From Candidatus Blautia equi (lineage in GTDB: Bacteria > Bacillota > Clostridia > Lachnospirales > Lachnospiraceae): a stretch of DNA of 35,703 nucleotides. Within the stretch, counting starts at the first letter, position 1, and every line of letters begins with the position of its first letter. A program made the translations under genes and the position numbers. The DNA lies in the NCBI GenBank assembly GCA_018064695.1, contig JAGHUU010000184.1:1-35703 (forward strand), in the 5' to 3' direction. Shown here in pieces: positions 14,644 to 25,800 of the stretch. Under the pieces are notes generated by a model. The model made no database searches and was not told where the DNA came from. It saw only the letters and a program-made list of their open reading frames with translations.

Positions 14644-15102
14644 TTATCGTTCCATGTCGGAGATCATCTGCACAAATACAGAGTCATCGCTCTGCGGTGC
14701 CAGACTCTCATCCAGACAGTGTACTGTATAATGGTTGTCTTCCAGTTCCACGGTGATGGTTCCCGGGGTCAGTGTGATGGCGTTTGCCAGCATGACCTTT
14801 CCCGCAGGAGTTTTCATATCCGCCTCAAAGTCAAACACGGCCGGTGCAAGTTCCTCTTTTTCGGAGAGGATCATGTGAATGACGGTCATGTTTGCCTTGA
14901 CGATCTCAAACACCAGGACATATACATACTTCAGAAATTTACCGGTGGTCTTATACAGTTTTTTCTCTTTTTCCAGACTGTAGTCCATGAACCGGCAGGT
15001 AAATGCAAATACTGCCGCAGCAACCACAATACCAAAGAGACAGATCTCCACCGTGACAGCTCCGTTAAAAATTACCCACAATAAAAAATAAAGCAAGTAC
15101 AT
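14644..15102 (-). CDS. mrpE: MrpE/MnhE-like antiporter subunit, first gene of the operon
   Basis: A 152-residue membrane protein with two or three N-terminal helices and a soluble C-terminal part. The diagnostic MrpE stretch LANAITLTPGTITVELEDNHYTVHCLDES lies at about residues 104-132 (given here in two pieces: LANAITLTPGTITVEL and HYTVHCLDES). The start is preceded by AAAGGATGG. It opens the ten-gene operon; a divergent CapA-family gene begins 283 bp away. MrpE is needed for assembly or activity of Mrp antiporters in Bacillus. Confidence 0.92.
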   Translation of the reverse strand: MYLLYFLLWVIFNGAVTVEICLFGIVVAAAVFAFTCRFMDYSLEKEKKLYKTTGKFLKYVYVLVFEIVKANMTVIHMILSEKEELAPAVFDFEADMKTPAGKVMLANAITLTPGTITVELEDNHYTVHCLDESLAPQSDDSVFVQMISDMER

Positions 15103-15154
15103 TTTTCCGCTTCCATCCTTTCTTATTTATTTTGTCTTTCTCCAAATCCGTTAC

Positions 15155-15183
15155 ATTTTACATCTAAGCTCTGGTTAAGTCCA
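15155..15183 (-). promoter_or_regulatory. Possible promoter of the antiporter operon
   Basis: On the minus strand, TGGACT (15183-15178), a 17-bp spacer and TAAAAT (15160-15155), about 50 bp before mrpE. Each hexamer matches four or five of six positions. Overlapping repeats (GTTAAG/GTTAAA ten bases apart, CTGG/CCAG inverted) could be regulator sites. Confidence 0.4.
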
Positions 15184-15240
15184 GTTAAATTCAACCTGTT
15201 TTTCATAAAATAGCCCAAAATCATAGCCTGACTTTATAGT

Positions 15241-15286
15241 TTCAGCATTTGGGACAGGGGGACAGGGACCTGGTCCAAATGCTGAA
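15241..15286. repeat. Inverted repeat carrying the GGGGACAGGGACCTGGTCC motif
   Basis: Twelve-base perfect arms TTCAGCATTTGG and CCAAATGCTGAA enclose a G-rich centre. The centre shares the 20-base core GGGGACAGGGACCTGGTCCA with the hairpin at 28237-28325. It lies between two divergent genes, so it is not an obvious terminator for either; no T-run follows on either strand. It looks like a member of a dispersed intergenic repeat family. Confidence 0.6.
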
Positions 15287-15323
15287 AAAACATTTCAGAA
15301 GTCTTTTTTTATGAGTTGAGATT

Positions 15324-15332
15324 TGATATAAT
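15324..15332 (+). promoter_or_regulatory. Extended -10 promoter of the CapA-family gene
   Basis: TGATATAAT is a perfect extended -10 element (TG, one base, TATAAT). The -35 position 17 bp upstream is only a T-run, as is common for extended -10 promoters. Transcription would begin near 15340, inside the longest reading frame, so translation must begin at the later ATG (15385). Confidence 0.65.
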
Positions 15333-15384
15333 GGCTTTTACGACATTAACAGGCTTATGCCTGAATGAAAAAGAAGGTTATTTT

Positions 15385-16794
15385 ATGCAGGACAAATTTA
15401 ATATACCACTGAATCTAAGGGAAAAAAGTGCCTCCAGGATCAGCATGATCGCTTCGGTCATTGCCCTTGTGGTTCTGGTCCTCATCTTCCACCAGCTGGA
15501 TTATAACATGGTGCGAAAGCCCGCCCGGGAAGCAGTCCAGGCGGCGCAGGAAAAGAAAGAAGCGGAGGAGAAAGCAGCAAACGAGGTGATCGTGGATCGC
15601 GCCACCATCGCTGCCGCAGGTGACAATATCTACTACGCACGTATTTATGAATCCGGACATTATGCCACCTCAGACACCTGGAATTATGACCACGTCTATG
15701 AAAATGTGAAATCCACAATAAGCGCTGCGGATCTGGCACTCATCTGTCAGGAGACAGTCCTTACGGATTACCACGACGGCCTTTCCAGTTATCCGAACTT
15801 TGCCACCCCTGTGGAGGTTGGTGATGCCATTGTAAAAGCCGGCTTTGACGTAGTAGCCTGTGCATCGGATCACGTAAATGACTTTGGTGCCGGATATCTG
15901 AGACAGACTCTTAAGTTCTGGCGTGAAAAACATCCGGAGACCACCATCCTTGGTATTCACGAGGAAGCCGAGGAACCCGGCTCCATCCGTTCCGTCACAG
16001 TAAACGATATCAGCATCACCTTTTTAAATTACACCTTCGGTTCCCAGAATTCCCTTGCAGGGGAAGGCACCTCCGACATGGTAAATGTACTGGAGGAGAA
16101 GAAAGTAGCCGAAATGATCGAAAGCGTAAAACCTTACAGCGACTGTATCGTCTTTATTGCCCACTGGGGCGACGACGGCTCCATCACTCCTAATGAATAT
16201 CAGAAGGAATGGGCCAACTTCCTGTTAAAGCAGGGCGTGCACGTACTGATCGGAAGTCATCCGCATGTACTTCAGCCATATGGCCGTATGTCAGATACCG
16301 AGGGCCATGAGATGGTTGTCTTCTATTCCCTGGGTGCTTTTGTTTCCTCCCTGCAGTCTGTGGATGAGATCATCGGCGGCATTGCAAAATTCACCATCGA
16401 GCGTTCTATTAAAGACGGTGTCGGTACCATCCGTATTCTGGATCCTTACATTGAACCTACGGTTATGCATTATGTATACGAATCCAACACCTATTCCCCT
16501 TACCTGCTGAGCCGCTACACGGATCAGCTGGCAGATATTCACAGCATCAAGGAATATGCCGGCGAGAATATCACCGTGGATAAACTGAAGGTTCGCTTTG
16601 ATGAGATCATGAGACAAAACGTAGAGCCATCTGCCAAGACAGATTTCCTGGATGATGGTGCTTCCGCCAACGCAGCTGAGAGCGCCGACGATGGAAGCGG
16701 TGATTATGATTCGAATTATGATTACGATTCCGGTTATGATTATGACTCCGGTTATGATTATGACTATGATTACGATTCTGATTATTATAATTAA
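15385..16794 (+). CDS. CapA-family (PGA_cap) metallophosphatase-like membrane protein
   Basis: A 469-residue protein with one N-terminal membrane anchor (about residues 14-34) and a Glu/Lys/Ala-rich spacer. The extracellular domain is of the CapA type found in poly-gamma-glutamate capsule proteins. The motifs appear in order: AAAGDNIYYARI, then YPNFATPVEVGDAIVKAGFD, ASDHVNDFGAGYLRQTL, FIAHWGDD, and IGSHPHVLQPY. These correspond to the metal-binding positions of the calcineurin-like fold. The start at 15385 follows AGAAGG and lies downstream of the extended -10 promoter; an earlier in-frame ATG is upstream of the expected transcript. The last 30 residues are a striking Tyr/Asp-rich tail. No other capsule genes (capB, capC) are near, so the substrate is unknown. 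Confidence 0.85.
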   Translation: MQDKFNIPLNLREKSASRISMIASVIALVVLVLIFHQLDYNMVRKPAREAVQAAQEKKEAEEKAANEVIVDRATIAAAGDNIYYARIYESGHYATSDTWNYDHVYENVKSTISAADLALICQETVLTDYHDGLSSYPNFATPVEVGDAIVKAGFDVVACASDHVNDFGAGYLRQTLKFWREKHPETTILGIHEEAEEPGSIRSVTVNDISITFLNYTFGSQNSLAGEGTSDMVNVLEEKKVAEMIESVKPYSDCIVFIAHWGDDGSITPNEYQKEWANFLLKQGVHVLIGSHPHVLQPYGRMSDTEGHEMVVFYSLGAFVSSLQSVDEIIGGIAKFTIERSIKDGVGTIRILDPYIEPTVMHYVYESNTYSPYLLSRYTDQLADIHSIKEYAGENITVDKLKVRFDEIMRQNVEPSAKTDFLDDGASANAAESADDGSGDYDSNYDYDSGYDYDSGYDYDYDYDSDYYN

Positions 16795-16816
16795 CTTCAC
16801 GAAAAATAACCTCATG

Positions 16817-16855
16817 AAAAAAGATCCCCCGGGAAATTTCCGGGGGATCTTTTTT
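16817..16855. terminator. Bidirectional terminator between the CapA gene and the giant adhesin gene
   Basis: A perfect 16-base inverted repeat (AAAAAAGATCCCCCGG and its complement) with a 7-base loop. It ends in six T on both strands and serves the two convergent genes. Confidence 0.95.
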
Positions 16856-16868
16856 ATTGCTTATTCAC

Positions 16869-19800
16869 TTATCTCTGTCTGCGTCTCTTCTCATACAGGG
16901 ATACGAGCATTGCTGCAAGGGCTGCGCCCATGAGCAGGAAGTACATCTCTACACCAGAGTTATCTCCGGTCTTTGGAGCAGGTGGTGTTGGGGTAGGAGT
17001 CTTCTCATTCACGCTGTTGGTAATGGTAATGGATGCAGGTTTGCGTGGGTTGAGTAATACAGATCCCTCGCCGCTGACCTCATACTTAAATCCTTTGGCT
17101 CCTTTGATCTTCTTACCGGATGCATCGGTTTCGAATACCCAGTAAGTTTCGGTATCATCGAGCTCACCAAAGAAGATACCTCCAAGTCTGACCGTTCCGT
17201 TGTTATTCAGCTTATGCACGTAGGCAGATGTGCTCATATCATCAAGAACAATTTTCTTCTTGTCATCTTTTGAAGGAACTCCCATGGTGGTTATCACATC
17301 TGCGGTATCCAGATTTGGATCACTGAATACACCGGCGTAGAAGGTCTCGTCTGTATTTACGGTCTTGCCGTTTACACGGATCTCCTTGGTGATATCCAGC
17401 TCTGCAATGAAGAAATGTCCGCCAGGCCATTTGAAGAACATGTTGATCAGACCAACTTCGTTTTCAGCCTGCTCCGGAGTCAGCTCTACTTCGCTGCTGT
17501 CTGCATCTTCCACAATACACATGAATGTCGCATCGCCATCCTCAAACATCTCATCAGTAAGGATTGCTGTTCCGTCTGCGGTTGTCTCGTATACGTAATA
17601 GTTTCCGTATGCTACGTTTGTGAATTCTGCGGTTCCTGTCCAGTCATATGCTACATGGATCGGAATCGGATTGCCGTATGGTTTTGTTCCCTCTTTGTCA
17701 AGGAAGAGTCCTACATAACAGGTGTAATCTCTTGCGTAAAGCTTGAATCCGGCCTCCTCAAGTTCTGCTTCCTCTTCCTCATCCAGAACTTCCAGTTTCT
17801 TGGAAACACGGATCTTTCCAACTGCTCTCGTATCCTCTACAAGGAGTACGCCGTCGCTGGTCATATTTGCGGTGGTCTCTACAGTTCCGTCCTCGAGGAT
17901 AGTGAAGGTAATGATGTTGGTGATGTCGTATCCTAATGGAGCTACAGTCTCTTTTAAGGTGTACTCTTCACCCGGCATAAGACCGGTCACCTCGTGAGCT
18001 TCCTTCTCGGAATCCCACTCGTCTACTACGTTTCCTTCGCTGTCGATCAGCTGGATATGTGCACCTTCCAGCTCTTCCTGGGTGGATGCGTCTACTTTGC
18101 TTACTTTTACGCTCTGCTCGGCGATGTTGATGAATTCTGCTTTCTCTGCAGGGATCCAGTTTCCATCCTCATCCTCTACCAGAAGATCAGTGCTCTCTGC
18201 TGTCATCTCGCCGGTGTGCCAGTCATAGGTTACGGTTACTTCAAGGCGGAAAACAGTGTCATCATAAACAATGTTCTCTTCTCCGCTGTTCTGCTCAACA
18301 ATGTTATAAATAAAGGTCTTAACAGGTACATATCCGCCGTTATCCTCTGCTGCGGCCTTCTCCTCATCGGATACTGCCAGCATATCAGCCAGGGTATATT
18401 CAAGGCTTCCAAAGTCAACGGTTCCGTCTGCTTTGCTGACAGTGTTCAGTTTCAGGGTTCCCTGCTCATTGTATACTGCGAAGAAGAACTCGCCCTCTGT
18501 CAGGTCGCGGCCGATCAGTTTCTTAGCTGCGGTTACCGGTACGCTCTTCTCTGCGGAATATGCGTTGTAGAAGGTCATCTTTCTCTCGTTTACAGTGACG
18601 TTCTCATACTCAGCGGTCATCTCGCCGGCAGCCTTGTCATAGCGAACAGTTACGTCAACGCTTACTGCATCTGCATCATAAGATACATTTTCCACAGGCT
18701 CCTGACCTGCCGGAATGATCTCTTTGATGATGTAATGGAATACCTTCTCGGTAAGGTAATATGGATTTCCTTCAGAGTCCTCTGCAAGGAGATCGGAAAG
18801 AACAAAGTCAAAGGTTCCGGAGAGCTCATCCACCGGCTTCTCAGGTGCATCACCGTTGGAAGCTGTCTTAATAGGATCGCCGTCCTCTTTTCCTGCCTCA
18901 AAGAGGCCTACAGTAAATTCATTGCGCTTCAGCTCACGTCCGGAGAGTTCCTTGTATCCAACGATCGGAAGCTTAACCTCTGTATCGTAGGTGTTCACAA
19001 AGGTGATTGCATCTGCGGATGCATACTCGCCGTCTGCGTCTTTCTTAAACAGGTCTACAGTTTCATTGAAATCACCGGTATTCTGGTCATAGGTAAGGGT
19101 TACAGAGATCTTATACTCTGCATCGTCCATGGTCAGGGTACCAGGAAGATCAGGTTTCACAGTTTTCTCTTCTTCTGTGAAGTAGTCATAGGTTACGGTC
19201 CAGTCGTTGGCCTTCAGGTCCTCGTATACGTCCTTCAGGTCATATGCGAAGTAGCCAAAGTCGATCTGACCGGATGCGTTGTTTGTGATCTTCTCGATGT
19301 CGTTTCCGGATGCATCTTTTGTAACGTAGGCATTTCCTTCGCTGTCAGTAAGAGTGAATGCGAAGTCTTCGCCCTGTAAGGTAAGCTGCGGAGCGATCTT
19401 CTGTCCGATCACCTGCTCACGTACATCTGCATCATAGGTGTTGGTGAAGCTGATGAGAAGAGGAGTTGCTGCTGCATCTTCCTCGGTGATATCCCTGATA
19501 TCTTTTTCATAGATGGTGGTCATTCCCTTGCCGGAAGCGATCTCACCGGACTCGATCTTAGTGATACCGCATTTCAGTTCTTTGGTATCTGCAAAGTATG
19601 CCAGAGTTACATAGATCTGATAGAATGCTCTGTCCAGAGTGATGCCTCTCTCGATATCACGTCTGCTCTCGGTGACACCATATACGAAGGTCTTCTCAGG
19701 GAGATATCCGCCTTTACCGTCAGAAAGATCGGATAAGGTGTATTTCTGCCATCCCATTACCACTTTGCCATCTGCATCGTTGTAAATGGTATCGATCTGA

Positions 19801-22800
19801 TTGCCTTCTTTGTCGCAGGAGTACAGTTTTGTATAGGTGGCCGGATCGTATACATCAAATACGAACTCTTTATTTTTCAGTTCACGGTTTACAAGCTCTT
19901 TACGGCCTTCCAGATAACAATGGGTCTGGCTGTTGTAAATATTGGTGAATTCTGCTTTATCGCTGTCTTTTGTCCACTGGAGGGTCAGTTTGCCGGTATC
20001 CTTAGCATAGGATGCGCCAAGAGTAAGAGTCTTTACAGATGGATCATAGGTCATGTCGGCATCTGTGCCTTTTTCCTCTTCCACAGTGTATTTAAACTCT
20101 GCACTGTCTTTTCCTTCCAGATCCTTCAGGGCTTTGCTGATGGAGAGGTTCTTGCCCTCAGCATCTTTAAAGGTGATGGTTCCGTCTGCTGCGTTTGTTC
20201 CGCGGCCGATTTCATTTCCTTCGTCATCTTTTACTACGAAGGTGAACTCTTCTGCTTTCAGTGGGCGTCCGATCAGGTCTTTCTTTCCATCCAGACCGAT
20301 CTCTGCTTCTGTATCATAGCTGTTGTCGAACTCAGCCAGGCCTGCTGCTGCAGCTTTCTTCTGGTCTTCATTCGGGTTGGAATAAGCAACTGCTCTGGAG
20401 GTGCTCATAACACCGGAAACTTTATTATAGGATACGGTTACTGTGAAGGTGATCTCGTTCTCATCGTAGGTCACGGTACCAGGTACTTCACGGTTCATCT
20501 GCGGTTTTTCAACTGCCAGATAGGTGTAGTCTTTGGACTCCAGATATCCGTCTGCTGTTTTCAGATCTTCCAGCTCATAGGAGAAGGTTCCGAAGTCTAC
20601 ATAGCCGTCTGCATCGTTCTTAAAGGTTCCAAGGAGTTTCTTTCCGCCTGCGTACTCAGCGCCGACAGCATAGAGATCAAAGGAGAAATCCTCTGCCTGA
20701 AGATCCAGGTTATCCAGTTTCTTCACTGCGTCCAGCTTCTCGGTGGTCTGTGCATCATATTTGTTCTCAAAGCTGATGCCTGCTGCGCTTACCCAGTTGC
20801 CGTTCTCTTTTGTAAGGGTATCTGTGATCTGTACATCCAGGTCTTCTGTTCCGTTATATTTAACGGTTACTTCCACAATGTACTCTGCGTCACTGTAGGT
20901 GATGCCTTTCTCAGTACTTGGTACCTCGCTGATGTGTACGTACCAGGTCTTGGATGCTGCATAACCGCCCTTGCCGTCCTCCATATCCTTAAGTGTGTAG
21001 GAGAATGGACGGAACAGGATATTTCCGGATTTGTCATTGGTTGCATAGTAAAGGTTTGCGCCTTTTTCAAATACGCCGCTGGCGATCTGCTCTGCGGAGG
21101 AGACATCAAATCTGAACTCGCTGTCACGAAGCTCACGTCCGGTCAGGATCTTGGTTCCCTCTACAGGAACAGAGCCTGCTGCCTCGTAGATGTTCATGAA
21201 CTCTACTTTCTTAGAGCCGTCTTTGAAGTCTGCGGTAAGTTTACCGGTTGCTGCATCATAAGCTGCTGCAAGGGTGATGACGTAAGCAGACTCATCGTAA
21301 GTCATCTTAGGATCCTTAACTGCAGGAATAACCTCTTTTACGGTATAGAAGAAATCTTTCTTTGGCTCATAAGAGCTTCCGTTCTTCATGTCGGAGAGCT
21401 TAACGGTGAATTCATATTCGCCGGAAAGCATGTTTTCAGCTGCATCTACAGGGTGGAATACAACCTCTCCGTTCACATCATTGGTACCCTTTGCAATGAC
21501 CTTGTCGCCATCCAGGATCACGAATGTAAACTCGTCTGCGTGAAGCTCTGCACCGATCAGGGTCTTCTTAACTGTGATCTTTGCTTTTGCCTCGGTGTCA
21601 TATTTGTTGACGAACTGAATGCCTTTTGCCTCGTCGGAAAGGACTGCCTCCATCTTTCCGGTAGCATAGTCATAAGTTACAGTTACTTCGAATGGATACT
21701 CGGTGGTATCGTAGGTGATTCCCTCTGCTTTTTCTGCCGGAATCATCTCTCTTACAGTGAATTTGAAGATCTTGCTGGATTCGTATTCATCCTCGGTTCC
21801 TGCCTTCTTCATATCACTGAGCCTGAACTCGTTCTGACCAAAATCGATGGAGCCGTCTGCGGCTGCTTTGATATTGGTTACTACAGGCTTACCTGCCTCA
21901 TCCAGAACCTCGAAGAAGAATGCATCTGCTGCGGTCATATCACGGCCTTCCAGTCTCTTCTTTGCATCCAGGTTCAGTTTTACGCTGACATCATAGCTGT
22001 TGGTGAATGCGATCTTATCGGAATCTGCTGTATAGTCTGCGGTCAGTGCTCCGGTTGCCTGGTCATATTTCAGTTCAACCTTAACAGTCTTTACAGCTGC
22101 ATCGTACTTCACGCCTTTTGCAGTGCCCTTCACCTCTTTGATCACGTAGGTAAAGGTTCTGCTCTCTTTCAGAGAACCGTCTGCATTTCTAAGGTCTTCC
22201 AGAGTGTAAACCAGATCGCCAAAGGAAATGCTGCCGTCTGCTGCGTTTTTGATCTCGGTTACAGGAGTCTCGCCTTTATAGGTCTTAGCAGGAGTTGTTC
22301 CGTCTTCCTCAAAGATCTTAAAGCTGAACTCGCCGGCCTTCATCTTGCGTCCGGTAAGGGTCTTTGTTCCGTCTACAGGAATTCTGGTTCCTGCTTTATA
22401 GGTATTGGTAAAGGCTGCACTGCTGATTCCATTTCCCCAGTGGAGATTGATCTTACCTGCATCTGCATCGTATTTTGCAACCAGGAGAAGTGCCTGCGGA
22501 GCCTCATCGTAAACGATGCTGCTGTTGCCTCCCTTCACCTCTTTTACAGTGTAGGTAAAGAATTTCTCATCCGCATAACCCCTGGATGCATCAGCTGGAT
22601 CCTTCTGCATGTCTGCCAGGGTAATGGTGATCTTAAATGGAGTGGTGGTTGCTTTTCCGTCTGCTGCTTTGTAGAAGTGGATCTTACCATCTTTATCGTT
22701 GGTTCCCACACCAACCAGCTTGCCTTCTTTGTCTTTAATCTGGAAAGTGAACTCGTCATCCTCAAGGTCCTTATTTTTCAGCACCTTGGTTCCGGTGATG

Positions 22801-25800
22801 GTTGCGGATGCCTGAGTAATAAAGCTGTTTTCAAAATCAGGGGTCTCAGAGCCTGCGCCTAAAGCTGCGGTGAGCTCTCCGCTTACTTTGTCATAAGTAA
22901 GAAGTACTTTTACGGTGTATACGCTGTCGTCATAGGATACACCTTTTTCGCCCTCTGCAGGGATGATCTCACTTACTTTATAAGTGAACTCTTTGCTGTT
23001 CTTAATAGTTCCGTCTGCGTTCTTAAGATCAGCAAGGCTGTATTTCAGGAAACCGAAATCGATGGAGCCGTTCTGTTTGTTTGTGATCTGGTTCATGATT
23101 CCGCCGTTTACATTATAGGTGGTCACAGCAGAACCTGCCGCATCACAGATCGCAAAGAAGAATTCTCCGTCCTTCAGGTTACGTCCTGCAAAGGATTTTG
23201 TTCCTTCGATTCTGATCTTTGTGTTGGTATCAAAGGTATTCTTAAATTCTGCCGCGCTTACGTCTTTTCCGTTTAAGCTTACCTTTTTGCTGGTGTTCAG
23301 ATGGCCTTTTCCGTCATCTGTTGCGGTCACTGTAATATCATAAACGTTATTATCATAGGTCACGATATACGGATTTCCGTTTCCTGTGGTGCCTTTCTTT
23401 GTTCCATCAGCCGGTACGGCCTCAGCAAGTTTGTAATAATAGGTTCCTGCCATTTTGTAGGAGATCTCAGGGAAGACGATGCTTCCGTCTGCTCTGTTCT
23501 TTGCACTGACAGGGTCACCGATCTTCTGTCCGTTTGCTTCTACCTGCTGGAGAGAGAAGGTGAATTCTTTATCCTTAAGGGTTCTCTCTGCCATGGACTT
23601 CTTTGCATCCAGAATGACAGAACCTTCGGTACGGTAGATGTTCTCAAAAGTGATGGCTGTGTTTTTCGGATCTGCTGTAGCTACTAAGCCATGGTTTCCG
23701 TCACTCTCTACGGTTACTGTTACTAGGATCTTTTTATTGTCATATTCCACACCGTCATAGATTGGTTTTCCGGCAGGGCTCATAACAGGTGCAGCGCCTG
23801 CTTTCTCATCCTCAGTAATCAGGTAGTAATAGGTGCCCGACTCCTCAAATGTGATTCTGCTGAACATGAAGTTGCCATCTTTATCGCATGGAACATTCCG
23901 TTCCTGATAGCCGCCGCCGATTACCTTGCCGCTCTTATCGCACTCCTGTAAGGAGAAGGTAAATTCGCCCGGGATCAGGGTTCTTCCGAATAATGTTTTC
24001 TTTCCGCCAAGGTCAAGCTCAGCAGGAGTGTTCTCCGTACTGTTTTCAAAGGACAGATCTGTGTCCTTGATTGATGTCAGTTTATCCACATCAATTCCAC
24101 CAGCCAGATCATAAACATCTGTAGTCAGATCAGCCGCTTTGTACAGAGATTTATTTGCAACACGATACTTTATGTCTGCTCCGGACTGTACGCTTTCTAC
24201 TACAACCTTCATATAGAAGACTTCTTTATCCAGGATATAACCTTTTACTGGTGTCTGATCCTCATACATACGATACCAGTGTGTACCTTCATCGCCCTGA
24301 TCATAGAGCAATTTACCAAAATTCACATCTCCATTGCCTTCTGCTGTACCATTCGTAGTTGTTTTCACATTGTCCCATGGTTTGATAGCACCAGGTCTTT
24401 TCAGTTCATCAAGATAGAATGTGAATTTTCCGTATTCTTCAGCAGATGGTGCTATTCCATCTACAGTTTTCGTTAAATGCAGTTCCAGGTCAGTAGGAAT
24501 CAAAGTTCCACCATTATATGGATACTGATGTCCTTCTGCGTTAGAGAAGAAATTATGACAGATAACACATCCGTTGTAGTTACCGCCTTCGATTCTTACA
24601 TCTGCGTTTGGTGCAAGAATATGTCCTACCCAGTTCTGAGCTGGAACACTTACGGTACCAGATGCGTTTGGAAGGTTCCATACGATGCTGGTTCCTTCAC
24701 TCTTTTCTTTTACGGATGGCTGAGAACCATTGAAACGGATTTCCGGCATTCTGCCACCATTTAAAATGGTAACAACAGTGCTTCCGCCAACATCTTCAGA
24801 ACCGGTGAAGTTGATTCGGTAAATCTGGGAGATATCCGGGATCACAACACTGCTTCCGAATGGAATATCAATCATTCCTGTATCGTTGATGGTATAGCCA
24901 TTGTTTGCCAGATAAGCAGTTCCACTTGTTACTACACTATATGCTCTTCCGAAATCGAAAAAGTTGTCAGAAATGTAAACCGGAACCGCGTTGTAGAAAT
25001 TAACTCCATTGATTACTGCGATTCCGCCATCATTGATGTAACCGTTGGAAGCATTTACAGAACCAAGATAAAGTGGTCCGTTGGTCGTGGAGTTACGGGA
25101 GTTATAAGGTCCTTTGATGTTTGCCTTTCCTTTAATATAGGAAGGTGGCAGATCAGAACCATCTCCAAATCCGGAACCACTCAGGTTGTAATCTCCCTGA
25201 ACGAGTACACCACCCATACAATGAATTGTCATTTCTGCGTCGCCAAAAGCAATTACGTTGTATCCACTTAACAGATTTGTAAGGGAATAGCTGTACGGGA
25301 AAGAATCATTACTGTTTGGAATTGGGGTCTTTCTTGGCGCAGCCCCAAACAGCATGAATCGGCTAAAATTTTCGACAGAAAACTCCGCACCAAGGATTTC
25401 TCCACTCTCGGCTGTTGCGAGGTCTTCAGCTACCATTTCAGCTACCAGTCCATCGTTTTCATTGAGATGGACAATGCTGTAGGTAAGCTCTGTCTCTTCA
25501 TCTTTTTCTACCATTTCCAGTGCCTGCTCTGCTTCTTCGCTTTCTACTGGAGTCAGCTCTACAGGTGCCTGGTAGGTAACAGAGACGGATACTTCGCCAC
25601 CATCTGGTTCTACTTCCACGCCATCCACTTCGAAGTGCATGTCGTAAGTGACATAACCAGTCATAATCAGTTCTTCATCCACAGTTCCTTCTACAAGGGC
25701 AATTTCTTCTTCTGTAGGAAGTACTTCTTCTACAACGAAGGTTGCACCTGCTGGCAGGATCTCAGGGGAAGAAAGGGTAGCTGTTACAGTCATGAATCCG

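Noticed and set aside
19920..22862. 980-codon plus-strand open frame opposite the giant adhesin gene
   Set aside because: It is a codon-bias shadow: the product is Cys/Leu/Ile-rich without domain structure or ribosome-binding site, whereas the minus strand encodes clear repeat domains. The same applies to the plus frames at 17994-19379 and 26124-26726.
18115..24022. CRISPR-like or recent DNA-level tandem repeats
   Set aside because: The regular pattern is at protein-domain level, about 420 bp per unit, and the units are strongly diverged at DNA level. No CRISPR-type short repeats occur anywhere in the window.
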